Notes: generated by a model from the sequence alone, not told the origin. A stretch of 64,000 nucleotides of DNA from Corynebacterium sp. (GCF_022712195.1 NZ_JALAGY010000006.1:1-64000); one strand, 5' to 3'; counted from the first letter of the stretch, positions 28,568 to 38,036 are shown. Translations and numbers: made by a program.

Positions 28568-29810
28568 CCCTGGCGGTGGCCGTGAACCGGTCACAGTTCT
28601 CCCGCCGTCCCTCGGTGAGCTCCCGGTACTGGCAACCGACCGACACCTGGTGGCCGTCCACCAGCAGCACCCGCCAGGACGTCGTCGAGTCCGGGAAGCG
28701 TTCCTCGTAGGCCACCGGCGACCGGTCCGTCACCACGACTCCGCCGTCACCGCCGTCACCGCCGAGCCCGTCGAGCGCCCTGAGCATCACCGCGTCCAGT
28801 TCGTCCTGCGTACCGACCGGCGTCGGACGCGCGGCGACGAGGACACGCATCCCCTCGTCCCCGGACGTCCAGATCTCGCTGTCCGGGGTGCTCTCGGTCA
28901 TCCTCCACCCGGGGACGTCGACCGACACCACCGCGTCCGGCGTACCGGCTGCACCCTCCGCATCGGGACCGCCTGCACTCATGTCACGCCACGACGCCCC
29001 GTCCTCCGCCCCCGGCGCGGTGGCGGATTCAGGTCCGGGTTCAGGTCCGGGTTCAGGTCTGGGGCCCCGGTCCCGCTCCGGTGCACCCCGGGCAGCGGTC
29101 GCTGTCTCGCCGGGGAGCCCGGGATCCACCGTGCGGAGGGCCAGGTTCCCCGCCACAAGACCGACCAGCACCACCGCCGTCACCGCCACCACCGTCGCCA
29201 GGACAGGTACCCGGCGGGACGCCCCGGCACGCCCGGTACCGTCGCGGACTGTCCGGCCCCGCTCCTCACCGGCCTGCCCGGCGGGGTACTCGTCGGAGTC
29301 CTCGTCGGGAGCGTCAGTTCCCCGGTCCTCCACCTCCTCCCGGGCCTCGGCGAGGTCGCCGGCGAGCCGCAGGGCCGAGCTGACGTCCACCGTGCGGGCC
29401 CGCAGCCCCGTCATCCTCAGGTAGGCGGCGGTGGCGTCCTTGTCGGGCCCCGCCACCAGGACATCACTGACCGACGACCCGATGCCCCAGGGGAACACCG
29501 TGCGCGGCACGACCGGATTGGCACTGGTGAGTTCCGGGTCCGACGCCCGGACGTCGAGCACCTCCGCCACCAGTTCCCGGACCGCCTCCAGGCGCCGCAA
29601 CGGCACTTGCGACCCACGGAACACCGGCCCCGCCGGGCCGTCGGGGCCGTCGGGGCCGTCGGGGCCTTCCGGGCCGGTGGGGTCCCCGGCGCCGTCCCCG
29701 TCAGCGCACCGGACCTCGAAACCGCTGAGCAGGTCGGTGGCGCACAGGCCGTTGACCAGGACCCCCGACTCCGTGAGCGCGACCGCGGACGCGACCATCC
29801 CTGTGTTCAT
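28548..29810 (-). CDS. Type VII secretion-associated protein (Rv3446c family)
   Basis: 420 residues. The N-terminal part ([20 protein letters not shown]) resembles an actin/hydantoinase-like beta start. The middle has a low-complexity loop [17 protein letters not shown] (about 47-62), then one membrane helix (about 201-222), a Pro/Glu-rich spacer and a C-terminal domain ([14 protein letters not shown] to [12 protein letters not shown]) of the type VII-associated Rv3446c kind. It overlaps the eccC stop codon by four bases (ATGA). In mycobacteria this gene sits between esxU and eccC4. Here the lactate cassette separates it from esxU. Probable membrane component or accessory of ESX-4. Confidence 0.8.
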   Translation of the reverse strand: MNTGMVASAVALTESGVLVNGLCATDLLSGFEVRCADGDGAGDPTGPEGPDGPDGPDGPAGPVFRGSQVPLRRLEAVRELVAEVLDVRASDPELTSANPVVPRTVFPWGIGSSVSDVLVAGPDKDATAAYLRMTGLRARTVDVSSALRLAGDLAEAREEVEDRGTDAPDEDSDEYPAGQAGEERGRTVRDGTGRAGASRRVPVLATVVAVTAVVLVGLVAGNLALRTVDPGLPGETATAARGAPERDRGPRPEPGPEPGPESATAPGAEDGASWRDMSAGGPDAEGAAGTPDAVVSVDVPGWRMTESTPDSEIWTSGDEGMRVLVAARPTPVGTQDELDAVMLRALDGLGGDGGDGGVVVTDRSPVAYEERFPDSTTSWRVLLVDGHQVSVGCQYRELTEGRRENCDRFTATARVTAGPG

Positions 29811-32800
29811 GCCCCGACCTCCCCTGTGTCCCCTGTGTCCACTGCGTCCACTGCGTCCCCTGTGTCCACTGTGTCCCCTGCGTCCCTTGCACCGTCTGCC
29901 CGTGCCGCCGTGGCGTCCGGGCCACAGACCGCCACCTGCATCTCCTCCGGTGCGGCCTGCACCAGCACCGCCCGGCCCGGCGGACGCGGCGACAGCACCT
30001 GCCCGGCGACCGGCCCGTCCTCCCTCGGCGCCGACAGCAGCACCCACGCCGTCAGGTCCCGGGTGCCCTGCATCAGCGGGGTGAACGCGCTGCGCCCGAC
30101 CACCGCACTCCGCCGCGCGGTCACCAGGTGCAGTCCGATGTCCGCGGCGTGCGGGAGCAGCGGGACCAGCCGGTCCACGACCGCCGCCAGGTCGGCGGAC
30201 TGGTCCAGGTCGTCGACCACGACCACCCGGTCGGTACCGCTCCACCAGGAACGTTCCCGCAGACTCTCCGGTGTGAGCTCCACGTCCTCCCCCGGGATCC
30301 GGGAGGTGAGTTCCTCCACCCACCTCGCCAGCACCGTGGCGAACGCCGCCACCGGACGGTACCCCGGCGCGCCGAGCAGACCGCGGCGCACATCGGTCAC
30401 CAGCACCTCGGTGTCCGCCCGTCGTGTCGCGGCGTGCGTGACGGTGTGCAGCGTGGTCGTCGCCCCTGCGCGCGACTGCCCGACGACCGTGAGGTGGGGG
30501 AAGGTGTCGATGTCCCAGCCGACCGTGGCCAGCCGTGCGCCACCCACGCCGACGGGCAGACCCCTCCCGGTGATCTCCCCCAGTTCGTCGACGTGCACGA
30601 GTTCCGGCAGGACCCGCATGCTCCGTGGGTGTTCCCCGCGGTCCGCACTGACTTTGCGGACGTGTTCGACGTCCTGCGCGTCGGAGTACGCCACCTGCAG
30701 GTGCTTCCCGTCGGGTGACACGCCGCGCCCCGGGTGGTCGGGCAGGGTGCGCTGGGCGTCGCGGAACATCGACTCCGACGGGGTGAGCCGCAGCTCCACA
30801 GCCCCGGTGAGCAGGTCACGCAGCGCCGGACGGAACGTCCACCGCAGGGACGTCACCACCACGTGCACGCCCCGCTCCATCCCTGCGGCGACGAGTGCGG
30901 CGAGCCTGCGGTCCTCCTCGCCGACGGCGTCCAGACCGTCGACCACGAGCACCCGGTGCCTGGACGCCCACGGGACGTCCGCCGGGTCGTCCTGTTCCAG
31001 TTCGTCGAGCAGCCGCGGCAGCAGGTCGGCCCCCACCACCGCCGCCACCTGCGGCAGGCGCCCGAGGTCCCGGAGGGAGCCTCCCGGGTCCACCACGTAG
31101 ATCCCCACCCCGGGCGACCCCAGCGCCAGGCCGAGCACGAGCGAGCGCACCAGTGTGGTCTTCCCCGTCCCCGGCTGCCCCACCACCGCCCAGTGCCGGC
31201 GACGCAGGTCCAGGACGAAAGGGCGCTGGACCCCGTCGAAGGGCAGGTCCTCCAGCCCCAGCCGGACGGTCAGGGGGGCCGTCGCCCCATCGCCGCCCAT
31301 CACGGCGCTGGCCGGCAGCTGTTCCGGCAACGGCTCCAGCCAGATCGGGGTGCGGTTCGGGCCCGCGAGCCGGTCGATCACCAGCTCCATCGTGGTGCCC
31401 GTCGACTCCGGCTCCACACCCAGTTCACGCACCAGCCGGGAGTCCAGCGGGGACTCCGGGCCGGAGACGTAGGCGGCCTGGAAACGTACCTGTCCGACGG
31501 AGCTGAGGATCGCCGCACCAGGCGTCGACGGGAGCTCGTAGGCCGCTGTCGACCCGATGAGCTGGCGAGACTCCGTCGCGGAGAACGTCCGCAGTGCGAT
31601 GCGGTACGACAGGTGCGACTCCAGCCCGCGCAACCTGCCCTCCTCCAGCCGTTGGCTGGCCAGGAGCAGGTGGATCTGCAGACTTCGCCCCAGCCGCCCG
31701 ATGGCGGCGAAGACCTCCGCGAACTCCGGGCGGGCGTGCAGCAGCTCGGAGAACTCGTCGACGATCACGAACAGCGCCGGCATGGTCCCCGGGTAGGTCC
31801 TGTTGTACTCCGCGGCGGTGGCCAGCCCCGCGGCGTGCAGGCGCTCCTGACGACGGTGCAGTTCCCCCAGCAGGGAATCCTGCATCCGGTCGACCAGCAC
31901 CGCCTCCTCCGACAGGTTGGTGATCACCGCCGAGGTGTGCGGCAGCCGCTCCATCCCGGCGAACGCCGCCCCACCCTTGAAGTCGATCAGCACGAAGTTC
32001 AGCTCCTCCGGGGGATGCTGGTGGGCGAAACTGGTGACCACCGCCCGCAGCAGCTCGGACTTGCCGCTGCCGGTCGCCCCGATGCACAGCCCGTGCGGGC
32101 CGATGCCGCCCTGGGCCGATTCGCGGATGTCCAGGTGCACCGGGGACGGTGAGAAGCCGATGGCCGCGCGCAGGCCCCCGCCAGCGACGTCCAGCACCGA
32201 ACGGGAGGACCGGGCCACCGCCCGGGAACGGCACAGTCCGGCGAGTTCCACGTCGCTCAACCCGTCGGCCGTGGCGAAGGGGCGCCACCCGTCCACCGTC
32301 CATGCGGACAGTGAACCGTCCTGCGCGTGGAGCAGCAGGCCGCCGGCGGCCGCCAGCTCATGCCACGCCGGCGCCACCGACCCCGGGTCCGCCACCACCG
32401 TGACCGTGCCGGACAGCGGGACCGGGACGTCCTGCGCCGGGTCGTCGACGTGCACGAAACGGACGTGGACGGAGCCCTCGTCCGGTAGCCACCGGTCGTG
32501 GGGTCCGGTGACGCGCACCGCCGAGTCGCCGCGGACCACCGCCTGCCCCTGCATCGCCCTGACCAGACCGGGTGCCCCCTCGCCGGTGACCACAACACAG
32601 TCGAACTCCCGCAGGTCCACCGCCACCGGCGCCTCGATGGTGGCGTAGCTCCCGGCCAGGTTGCGCAGCGTGGTGGCGCAGACCGGTTCCAGGTCCTCCG
32701 GCGGGGCGTCCACGGGGATCTCCAGCGGTTCGTCCGGAACCTGCACCGCGGTGCCGATGCGCACCACACCCGGCTCGGTCGCGCGTACCTCGGACACGCC

Positions 32801-33160
32801 CCCGCCGTCCCCGGTCATCGTCCACAGCGCCTGAGGGTGCGGCTGCTCCACCGCCGCACGTTCCCACTGGTCCCGGCGTGCCCGGTGAAGGGCGTCCGAC
32901 AACGCGTCCAGGTGCCGGTGGAACCCCCTGCGCACCTCGTCGACGTCCTGCCCGCCGGGGCTGACCATCATCGCCAGGCTGCCGAGCATCATCAACGGGA
33001 AGATGAAGGCCATGGGTGAGCGCCCCATCCCCGAGAGCACCATCGCGGCGACCATGCCGACCACGGCGACGACCATCACCACCGGCATGAGTATCCGGAT
33101 GAACGGCTGCCTGTTCTTCGGCAGTGTCGGTGGAGCCTGAGACTTCAACGACGGCTTCAT
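29807..33160 (-). CDS. eccC4: ESX-4 ATPase EccC (single chain)
   Basis: 1117 residues. Two N-terminal membrane helices (about 20-43, 50-68) are followed by a regulatory DUF and three FtsK/SpoIIIE-type ATPase domains. Domain 1 is canonical (Walker A GATGSGKSE at 361-369, Walker B VIVDEFSEL). Domain 2 has GQPGTGKTT (661-669) but a Walker B without Glu (VLVVDGLD). Domain 3 has a ruined Walker A, GQSRAGATTT (894-903), with Ala in place of Lys. EccC is the motor that recognises WXG100 substrates through its C-terminal domains. GGGGGA precedes ATG 33160. The C-terminal tail is a repeat of Asp, Thr, Gly, Val and Ala. Confidence 0.93.
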   Translation of the reverse strand: MKPSLKSQAPPTLPKNRQPFIRILMPVVMVVAVVGMVAAMVLSGMGRSPMAFIFPLMMLGSLAMMVSPGGQDVDEVRRGFHRHLDALSDALHRARRDQWERAAVEQPHPQALWTMTGDGGGVSEVRATEPGVVRIGTAVQVPDEPLEIPVDAPPEDLEPVCATTLRNLAGSYATIEAPVAVDLREFDCVVVTGEGAPGLVRAMQGQAVVRGDSAVRVTGPHDRWLPDEGSVHVRFVHVDDPAQDVPVPLSGTVTVVADPGSVAPAWHELAAAGGLLLHAQDGSLSAWTVDGWRPFATADGLSDVELAGLCRSRAVARSSRSVLDVAGGGLRAAIGFSPSPVHLDIRESAQGGIGPHGLCIGATGSGKSELLRAVVTSFAHQHPPEELNFVLIDFKGGAAFAGMERLPHTSAVITNLSEEAVLVDRMQDSLLGELHRRQERLHAAGLATAAEYNRTYPGTMPALFVIVDEFSELLHARPEFAEVFAAIGRLGRSLQIHLLLASQRLEEGRLRGLESHLSYRIALRTFSATESRQLIGSTAAYELPSTPGAAILSSVGQVRFQAAYVSGPESPLDSRLVRELGVEPESTGTTMELVIDRLAGPNRTPIWLEPLPEQLPASAVMGGDGATAPLTVRLGLEDLPFDGVQRPFVLDLRRRHWAVVGQPGTGKTTLVRSLVLGLALGSPGVGIYVVDPGGSLRDLGRLPQVAAVVGADLLPRLLDELEQDDPADVPWASRHRVLVVDGLDAVGEEDRRLAALVAAGMERGVHVVVTSLRWTFRPALRDLLTGAVELRLTPSESMFRDAQRTLPDHPGRGVSPDGKHLQVAYSDAQDVEHVRKVSADRGEHPRSMRVLPELVHVDELGEITGRGLPVGVGGARLATVGWDIDTFPHLTVVGQSRAGATTTLHTVTHAATRRADTEVLVTDVRRGLLGAPGYRPVAAFATVLARWVEELTSRIPGEDVELTPESLRERSWWSGTDRVVVVDDLDQSADLAAVVDRLVPLLPHAADIGLHLVTARRSAVVGRSAFTPLMQGTRDLTAWVLLSAPREDGPVAGQVLSPRPPGRAVLVQAAPEEMQVAVCGPDATAARADGARDAGDTVDTGDAVDAVDTGDTGEVGA
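29821..29885. repeat. Imperfect short tandem repeats at the 3' end of eccC
   Basis: Units of about 9 bases (TGTCCACTG / CGTCCCCTG variants) repeated about seven times. They encode the DTGDAVDAVDTGDTG tail of EccC. Confidence 0.6.
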
Positions 33161-33201
33161 AGGCGCACTTCCCCCTCGCGTCCCCCTGCCGCGCCCCCTG
33201 C

Positions 33202-33215
33202 GCGACAGCTGTCGC
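33202..33215. repeat. 14-base palindrome between eccC and eccD
   Basis: GCGACAGCTGTCGC is a perfect palindrome in the 160-base divergent region of eccC and eccD. Candidate operator. The rest of the region holds GGGGGA ribosome sites for both genes. Confidence 0.4.
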
Positions 33216-33320
33216 CCACAGACTGTACACTCTCGAGGCAACCGGCCACGACCGTCGGGGACGCGTCAGGGGGACGCGGACGGTCGCGGGACGCACCACC
33301 ACAAGGGGGAGGACCCAACC

Positions 33321-34577
33321 ATGATCGCCGTCAGCATCACCGTCCGTCCGGGCGGTGACGACGCCCGCACCGTCGAGGCCACCGTCGCCGACACCGTGCC
33401 TGTCGCCGAACTGATCCCGCATCTCGTCGACGCCGCCCCCGGCGACGTCTGGCGGCTGTCCGGCCCGCTCGGGGTGCTGCGCCCCGAGCACTCCCTCGCC
33501 GACTCCGACGTCCGGCCCGGTGAACGTCTCACCCTGGACCGGGACAGTCTGCCACCACCACCGGTCGACGACGTCGGGCACCTGAGCACGCCGGTCGCCG
33601 CCTCCCCGGCGGTGTGGGTCGCCGCCCTGGCCGCCGCGGCCGTCTGCGCGGTGGCGTGGGCCCCGGTGTGGGGTCCCGGCGAGCGGATGCGGTGGCACCC
33701 GCTGGACATCAGCGACACAGCGCGCGGCCTGCTCGCCGGCGACGACCCCGCCGGTGCCCTGCCTGTCGTCGCGGTGCTGCTGCTGGCCACCCTGGCCGCC
33801 GCGGCGGGGTCGCTGGCCGACCGGCGCTACGTCAGCGTTGCCGCGGTCCTCGGTTCCGGTCTGGGGCTGCAGGTCAACGTACTGGCCGCCTGTGTCATCG
33901 CCGCTCTCGCGGTGTGGCGCGGCGGTGTGGTCCGCACGGTGACCGTGGGTCTCTCGCTGGCTGCGGCGGTGAACGCGGCGCCCGGGTTGACGACGCTGTC
34001 CGCGGTGGTGGCCCTGACCTTCGCCGGGCAGCTCGCCGTCGGGTTGGCGGGGATCAGGCTGCCGCGGATCCCGGCGACCGGACTCTTCACCGGCCGGCGG
34101 GGCTCTGCGGACGTCAGCACGGGGGACGACCCGTCGGGGGCCGACGGTGCGACGCCCGGCGCGGTGGCTGCCGCACGGGCGGTGCGACTGCACTCCGCCG
34201 TCGTCGTGACCTGCTGCGTCATCATCCTCGCCGGTGCCGTCCAGCTGGTCCCGCCAGGGGTGGGTGCCGGTACGGGGTGGGAGTCGGGCGCACTGCTGGC
34301 GGTGGCGACCTCGGGCCTGTCGGCACGGGCCACCCGACCGGTCCACGCGGTCGCGGTGACCCTGACCTCCACCGCTCTGGTGCTGTGGGTCGCACTGCAT
34401 CTGCCCCTGCCCTGGATGCTGCTGGCCCTGGCACCGGTGGCGCTGCCGGCCGTCCGGGTCACCTCGCCGTTGGCGGGACGGGTCCTCGACATCCTGGAGA
34501 CCCTGGCCTTCACCGCCTGTGTCCCGCTGCTCATCGCGACCACCGGCATCTTCGGCGTCGTCCGGGGCATAGGCTGA
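33321..34577 (+). CDS. eccD4: ESX-4 membrane channel component EccD
   Basis: 418 residues. The N-terminal ubiquitin-like domain (about 1-78; MIAVSITVRPGGDDARTVEA, RLSGPLGVLRPEHSLADSDV) packs against EccC in the cytoplasm. About 11 membrane helices follow from residue 95. EccD dimers form the bulk of the membrane ring. The start at ATG 33321 follows GGGGGAGGA. The stop codon shares one base with the mycP start (TGATG). Slightly short for EccD, as usual for ESX-4. Confidence 0.88.
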   Translation: MIAVSITVRPGGDDARTVEATVADTVPVAELIPHLVDAAPGDVWRLSGPLGVLRPEHSLADSDVRPGERLTLDRDSLPPPPVDDVGHLSTPVAASPAVWVAALAAAAVCAVAWAPVWGPGERMRWHPLDISDTARGLLAGDDPAGALPVVAVLLLATLAAAAGSLADRRYVSVAAVLGSGLGLQVNVLAACVIAALAVWRGGVVRTVTVGLSLAAAVNAAPGLTTLSAVVALTFAGQLAVGLAGIRLPRIPATGLFTGRRGSADVSTGDDPSGADGATPGAVAAARAVRLHSAVVVTCCVIILAGAVQLVPPGVGAGTGWESGALLAVATSGLSARATRPVHAVAVTLTSTALVLWVALHLPLPWMLLALAPVALPAVRVTSPLAGRVLDILETLAFTACVPLLIATTGIFGVVRGIG

Positions 34578-35710
34578 TGCGGCTGATGCGGCTGATGCGG
34601 CAGGCGCAGCTGGTCCGGTGGCGGGACGCCCTGCTGCTCACCTCGCTGGTCCTGGCCACGGCACCGGTACCGCAGTCCCACGCCCAGCCCCGGTGCGACC
34701 AGCCCGTCTTCGGTGACCCGATCCCGCTCGACGTGGCGCTGTCCCACGACCTGTCCACAGGTGTCGGGGTCGGTGTCGCCGTGGTCGACACCGGGGCCGC
34801 CGCCCCGGGGGTCATCGCCGACCGGCCCGGGGACCGGGACCGTTGTCTGTTGCACGGCACCGCCGTGGCGGGCACACTACGCACCGTCGCCCCCGGCAGC
34901 CGGGTCGTCTCCGTCCGGCAGGGCGACGGCGGCCACGACACCACCGTCGCCGACCTGGTCACCGCCCTGGACCGGGCACGTGCCGGTGCCGCGGACCACG
35001 GTGTGAGGGTCGTGAACATCTCCGTCATCGCCTGCGACGACACCGCCGAGCTGCGTGAGGCCGTGGCCGCCGCCGAGGAGGCGGGGCTCCTCCTGGTCGC
35101 CGCCGCCGGCAACACCGGACAGTGCCAGGACGGCCGGACGCCCTACCCTGCGGCGCTGCCCGGCGTCCTCACCGTCGGCGGGGTCGACGCCCGTCACCGC
35201 GACGACCTCGACGCCGGACGTCGGCCCGCCGACTACTCCGTGCCCGGCGACTGGGTGGACCTCCACGCACCCGGCGGACCGGTCTCCGCCCTCCTGGAAG
35301 GTCCCGTGCACGACCGGGGCGGGGCGGGGACGCCGCGGACACGGACCGTCGTCGGCGACCCCTCCCCGTTCACCGGGACGAGTTTCGCCGCCCCGGTGGT
35401 CGCCGGTACCGCTGCACTGGTGTGGCAGGTCCGCCCCGAGTTCACCGCCGCGCAGGTCCGCTCACTGCTCGTCGACACCGCGGAGCAGGGTGTGGTGCCC
35501 GTGGTCTCCCCGACGGCGGCGGTGAGCGCGGCACTGGACGCCCGGCCGGGCTCACCCCCGGTGACGCGCGGCCCGCGGTACCCCGTCGCCGAGGAAGTCA
35601 CCGTGACGCGGACGCCGCCTGCTCCCCGCGACCTCCGGGTGCCGATGCTGCTGACCGGTGCTGTGGCGGTGGCGGTCCTCACCGGGGTTGTCCTGCGTGG
35701 CCGACGCTAG
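34577..35710 (+). CDS. mycP4: Mycosin, ESX-4 subtilisin-like serine protease
   Basis: 377 residues. Signal peptide about 1-36 (ALLLTSLVLATAPVPQSHA), S8 protease domain, and a C-terminal membrane anchor (about 355-373). Triad: Asp71 (VAVVDTG), His93 (LHGTAVAGT) and Ser269 (GTSFAAPVVAG). The oxyanion Asn is in AAAGNTG. The enzyme faces the outside and stabilises the ESX membrane complex. The first codons are a threefold repeat of ATGCGGCTG-like units (MRLMRLMR), so translation may begin at 34577, 34586 or 34595. It overlaps eccD. Confidence 0.93.
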   Translation: MRLMRLMRQAQLVRWRDALLLTSLVLATAPVPQSHAQPRCDQPVFGDPIPLDVALSHDLSTGVGVGVAVVDTGAAAPGVIADRPGDRDRCLLHGTAVAGTLRTVAPGSRVVSVRQGDGGHDTTVADLVTALDRARAGAADHGVRVVNISVIACDDTAELREAVAAAEEAGLLLVAAAGNTGQCQDGRTPYPAALPGVLTVGGVDARHRDDLDAGRRPADYSVPGDWVDLHAPGGPVSALLEGPVHDRGGAGTPRTRTVVGDPSPFTGTSFAAPVVAGTAALVWQVRPEFTAAQVRSLLVDTAEQGVVPVVSPTAAVSAALDARPGSPPVTRGPRYPVAEEVTVTRTPPAPRDLRVPMLLTGAVAVAVLTGVVLRGRR

Positions 35711-35727
35711 TCGGAAGGTGCTCCCCG

Positions 35728-36969
35728 CTAAGGCATCGCCGCCGCGGACACCGTGCGGCTTGCCCGCTCCTCGGTGAGCACGCCCCCGTCCGGAAGTCCC
35801 TCCAGCACACGGAACGCCACGGGGCGGGCCGCCGGACCGGAGTCCCCCAGCTCATCCGAACCGGTCATCCCCAGCACCCGCAGGTCCTCCTCCGACGTCA
35901 CCGAGTACCGCACACCGGACTCGCTGACCAGGACGTAACCCCGGTCGGTGACCACGGTGGACGTGCCACGCGGGCCGACGTAGTGGGCACCGGGCACCGG
36001 CACCCCGGCCCCTGCGGAAGTCCCGTGACTCCCGGTCTGCCCGAAGTTCTCGAGGTTCTCGAGCTTCTCTAGGTCGCGCACTGCGACGACATGCTCGCCG
36101 GTGCACACCTCGTCCGTCGCCCCGAGGTCGGCCAGTTCCAGGTCGACGGGCACGTGGTCGAGTGCGGCGACACCGCCGGACTCAGGCCGGGACAGCAGGG
36201 CCGGAAGATCCTCGGCCTCCGGTGGCCCGGTCAACGCCTCGGCCACGGCGCGACGCGCACCTGTGACCTCGGCGACACCGTCCTCCCCGGTGAGGAACAC
36301 CCGGTCCCCGGTGCGGGCGGTGTGCCGCATCGAGGTCAGGGCCACGTCCGGTCCCCGGTCCAGTACCGCCAGGACGTCCTCGGCGACGGGCACGGGGGTC
36401 GCCCCGAGCGCCCGGGCGAGCACGGTCCCCTCCTCGAGCAGCAGTCTCCTGCCGTCGACGACGAGCCACATCCCTGACGGCGCCTCCAGCACCACCGCCC
36501 CGGCGTCCGGCAGGGTCGGTGCGGCGACGACCCCGTGGGCGCAGCGTGCCCAGGCCGACGTCGGCGCGGGCACGAGCCCCGGCGCGTCCGGGATGCCGAG
36601 GGCGGGACCGGTGCCGAACCGTGCCAGCTGTGCCGAGGTCGAGGTGGTGACGTCCTCGGCGGTGCCGAGCAGCAGCCGCCCGGAGGCGACGTTGGTCACC
36701 GGGTGGAATGCGTCGCCGATGCGGACGTGCAGAGTGCCGGCCTCGTCGGCGACCAGGCCGGCGTCGTCGATGGCCGGCTGCGGCCGCAGCATCGCCACCA
36801 GCAGGATGCCCCCGCTGACGAGCAGCGTCAGCAGGACGCCGACGCCTGTCGCCCGGCGCTGGGTGCGCAGCGGGTCCTGCGCCATTCGCGCGTCCCCGGT
36901 GACGAGCGCCAGTTCCGTCCGCCGCAGCAGGAAGGCGTAGCCGGACACCTGCAGACCTGTGGTCCTCAT
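35728..36969 (-). CDS. eccB4: ESX-4 component EccB
   Basis: 413 residues. A short cytoplasmic N-terminus (MRTTGLQVSGYAFLLRRTEL, the family signature) is followed by one membrane helix (about 40-62) and a large extracytoplasmic domain with R1-R4-type repeats and two cysteines (ARCAHGVV; DEVCTGEH) that can form the conserved disulfide. It caps the ESX complex on the outer face of the membrane. ATG 36969 has a GGGGGA ribosome site. It is convergent with mycP (17 bases apart) and divergent from the EccE-like gene. Confidence 0.92.
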   Translation of the reverse strand: MRTTGLQVSGYAFLLRRTELALVTGDARMAQDPLRTQRRATGVGVLLTLLVSGGILLVAMLRPQPAIDDAGLVADEAGTLHVRIGDAFHPVTNVASGRLLLGTAEDVTTSTSAQLARFGTGPALGIPDAPGLVPAPTSAWARCAHGVVAAPTLPDAGAVVLEAPSGMWLVVDGRRLLLEEGTVLARALGATPVPVAEDVLAVLDRGPDVALTSMRHTARTGDRVFLTGEDGVAEVTGARRAVAEALTGPPEAEDLPALLSRPESGGVAALDHVPVDLELADLGATDEVCTGEHVVAVRDLEKLENLENFGQTGSHGTSAGAGVPVPGAHYVGPRGTSTVVTDRGYVLVSESGVRYSVTSEEDLRVLGMTGSDELGDSGPAARPVAFRVLEGLPDGGVLTEERASRTVSAAAMP

Positions 36970-37050
36970 TGATCGATCCCCCTGTTGTTTCCCCCGGCAC
37001 ACTGTGCCTATGCTTGCGGATGCTACCTCACAGGGGCGGGGCACGGGGCG

Positions 37051-37080
37051 GGATGCCCCGGGATGCCCCGGGATGCCCCG
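37051..37080. repeat. Three tandem copies of GGATGCCCCG
   Basis: A 10-base unit is repeated exactly three times, with a partial fourth copy at the end, in the 170-base divergent region between eccB and the EccE-like gene. One helical turn per unit. Each junction forms the palindrome CCCCGGG. Confidence 0.7.
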
Positions 37081-37139
37081 GGAAGCTCAGGGGTGGTCGG
37101 GGTGTGCGGCTGCAGGGGAACGTCTCACGAGGGGGATAC

Positions 37140-37994
37140 ATGGTCAGGTCAGCAATGTCAGCGGTGGTGTCGCAGGTGCGCCGGTACCACCGGCTCATCC
37201 ACGGCGGCGGGGACGAGCCGGTGGTGTGGTTCAGGGTGCATGTGCCGCACCCGCGCCTGTGGGGCGACGGACGTGGTCGTCCGGACGAGGCCGCCCCGGT
37301 GCCTGTCGTGCTCCTGGACCCGGCGACCCTCCTACGCCTGGCCGAGGGTCTCAGGGTGCGCGAGGGGACGGCCGGCCTGCGGACGGCACTCGCCCCGGCA
37401 CCGCGGGCGACCTCCCGGGTGGAGCGCTCGTACGCGGGGATCGCGTCGCTGCTAAGGCAGCCCACGCAGTGTCTGGTCGGTGTCCCCGAGGACGCCGCCC
37501 CCCGGATGAGGTGGGCCGCCGCCGGGTGCGGGCTGCTGGCGTCGCGTGTGGACGCCCTGCCCGCGGGGGCGCGCCTGCGCACCACTACCGGTGACGGCAC
37601 CGGGGCCACCGGCGGCACGTCCGCGCTGCGGATCGGCCCGCTGCCCGGGTGGATGGTCGGCACAGACGTCTACGGGGAGCCGGTGGTGCTGCACCTTCCC
37701 CCGGGGACGACCACCCTGGTCCGTGGGTCCACTGCGGCGCTCGTTGCGCTGACGCTTCCGCCGTCGGGCCGGATCCCCGGCGAGGACGTCGACGTCGTCA
37801 CCTCCCGGGGTGAGTGGGAGGCTGCCTGGCATCCGCAACGCTGCCGGGTGATCGTGGACACCGGTGCCGGGCCGGACACAAACCCAGGCGTCACCCCAGG
37901 CGTCACCCCAGGCGTCACCCTCGACCTCACCGCCGGGACCGTGCAGGCAGGTCGGACGGTCATCGAGGTCACTCCCCTGCCGCTTCGCCCGTGA
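37140..37994 (+). CDS. EccE-like soluble protein of the ESX-4 locus
   Basis: 284 residues from ATG 37140, behind GAGGGGG. No membrane segment or signal peptide. The C-terminal half (GWMVGTDVYGEPVVLHLP, then TLVRGSTAALVALTL, then VVTSRGEWEAAW) follows the strand-helix order and wording of the C-terminal domain of EccE proteins, but the two N-terminal EccE membrane helices are missing. A loop repeats PGVTPGVTPGVT (DNA unit CAGGCGTCACCC, three times). It is transcribed away from eccB. The assignment as a truncated or soluble EccE4 is inference. Otherwise it is a hypothetical ESX-4 protein. Confidence 0.5.
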   Translation: MVRSAMSAVVSQVRRYHRLIHGGGDEPVVWFRVHVPHPRLWGDGRGRPDEAAPVPVVLLDPATLLRLAEGLRVREGTAGLRTALAPAPRATSRVERSYAGIASLLRQPTQCLVGVPEDAAPRMRWAAAGCGLLASRVDALPAGARLRTTTGDGTGATGGTSALRIGPLPGWMVGTDVYGEPVVLHLPPGTTTLVRGSTAALVALTLPPSGRIPGEDVDVVTSRGEWEAAWHPQRCRVIVDTGAGPDTNPGVTPGVTPGVTLDLTAGTVQAGRTVIEVTPLPLRP

Positions 37995-38036
37995 CCGGGC
38001 CGACAGGGAGATCCGGGAGCGCCACGATCGGTCGGC

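Noticed and set aside
37123..37135. ECF-type promoter upstream of the EccE-like gene (GGGGAAC next to GTCTC)
   Set aside because: The two words are directly adjacent instead of 18 bases apart, so they cannot serve as -35 and -10.
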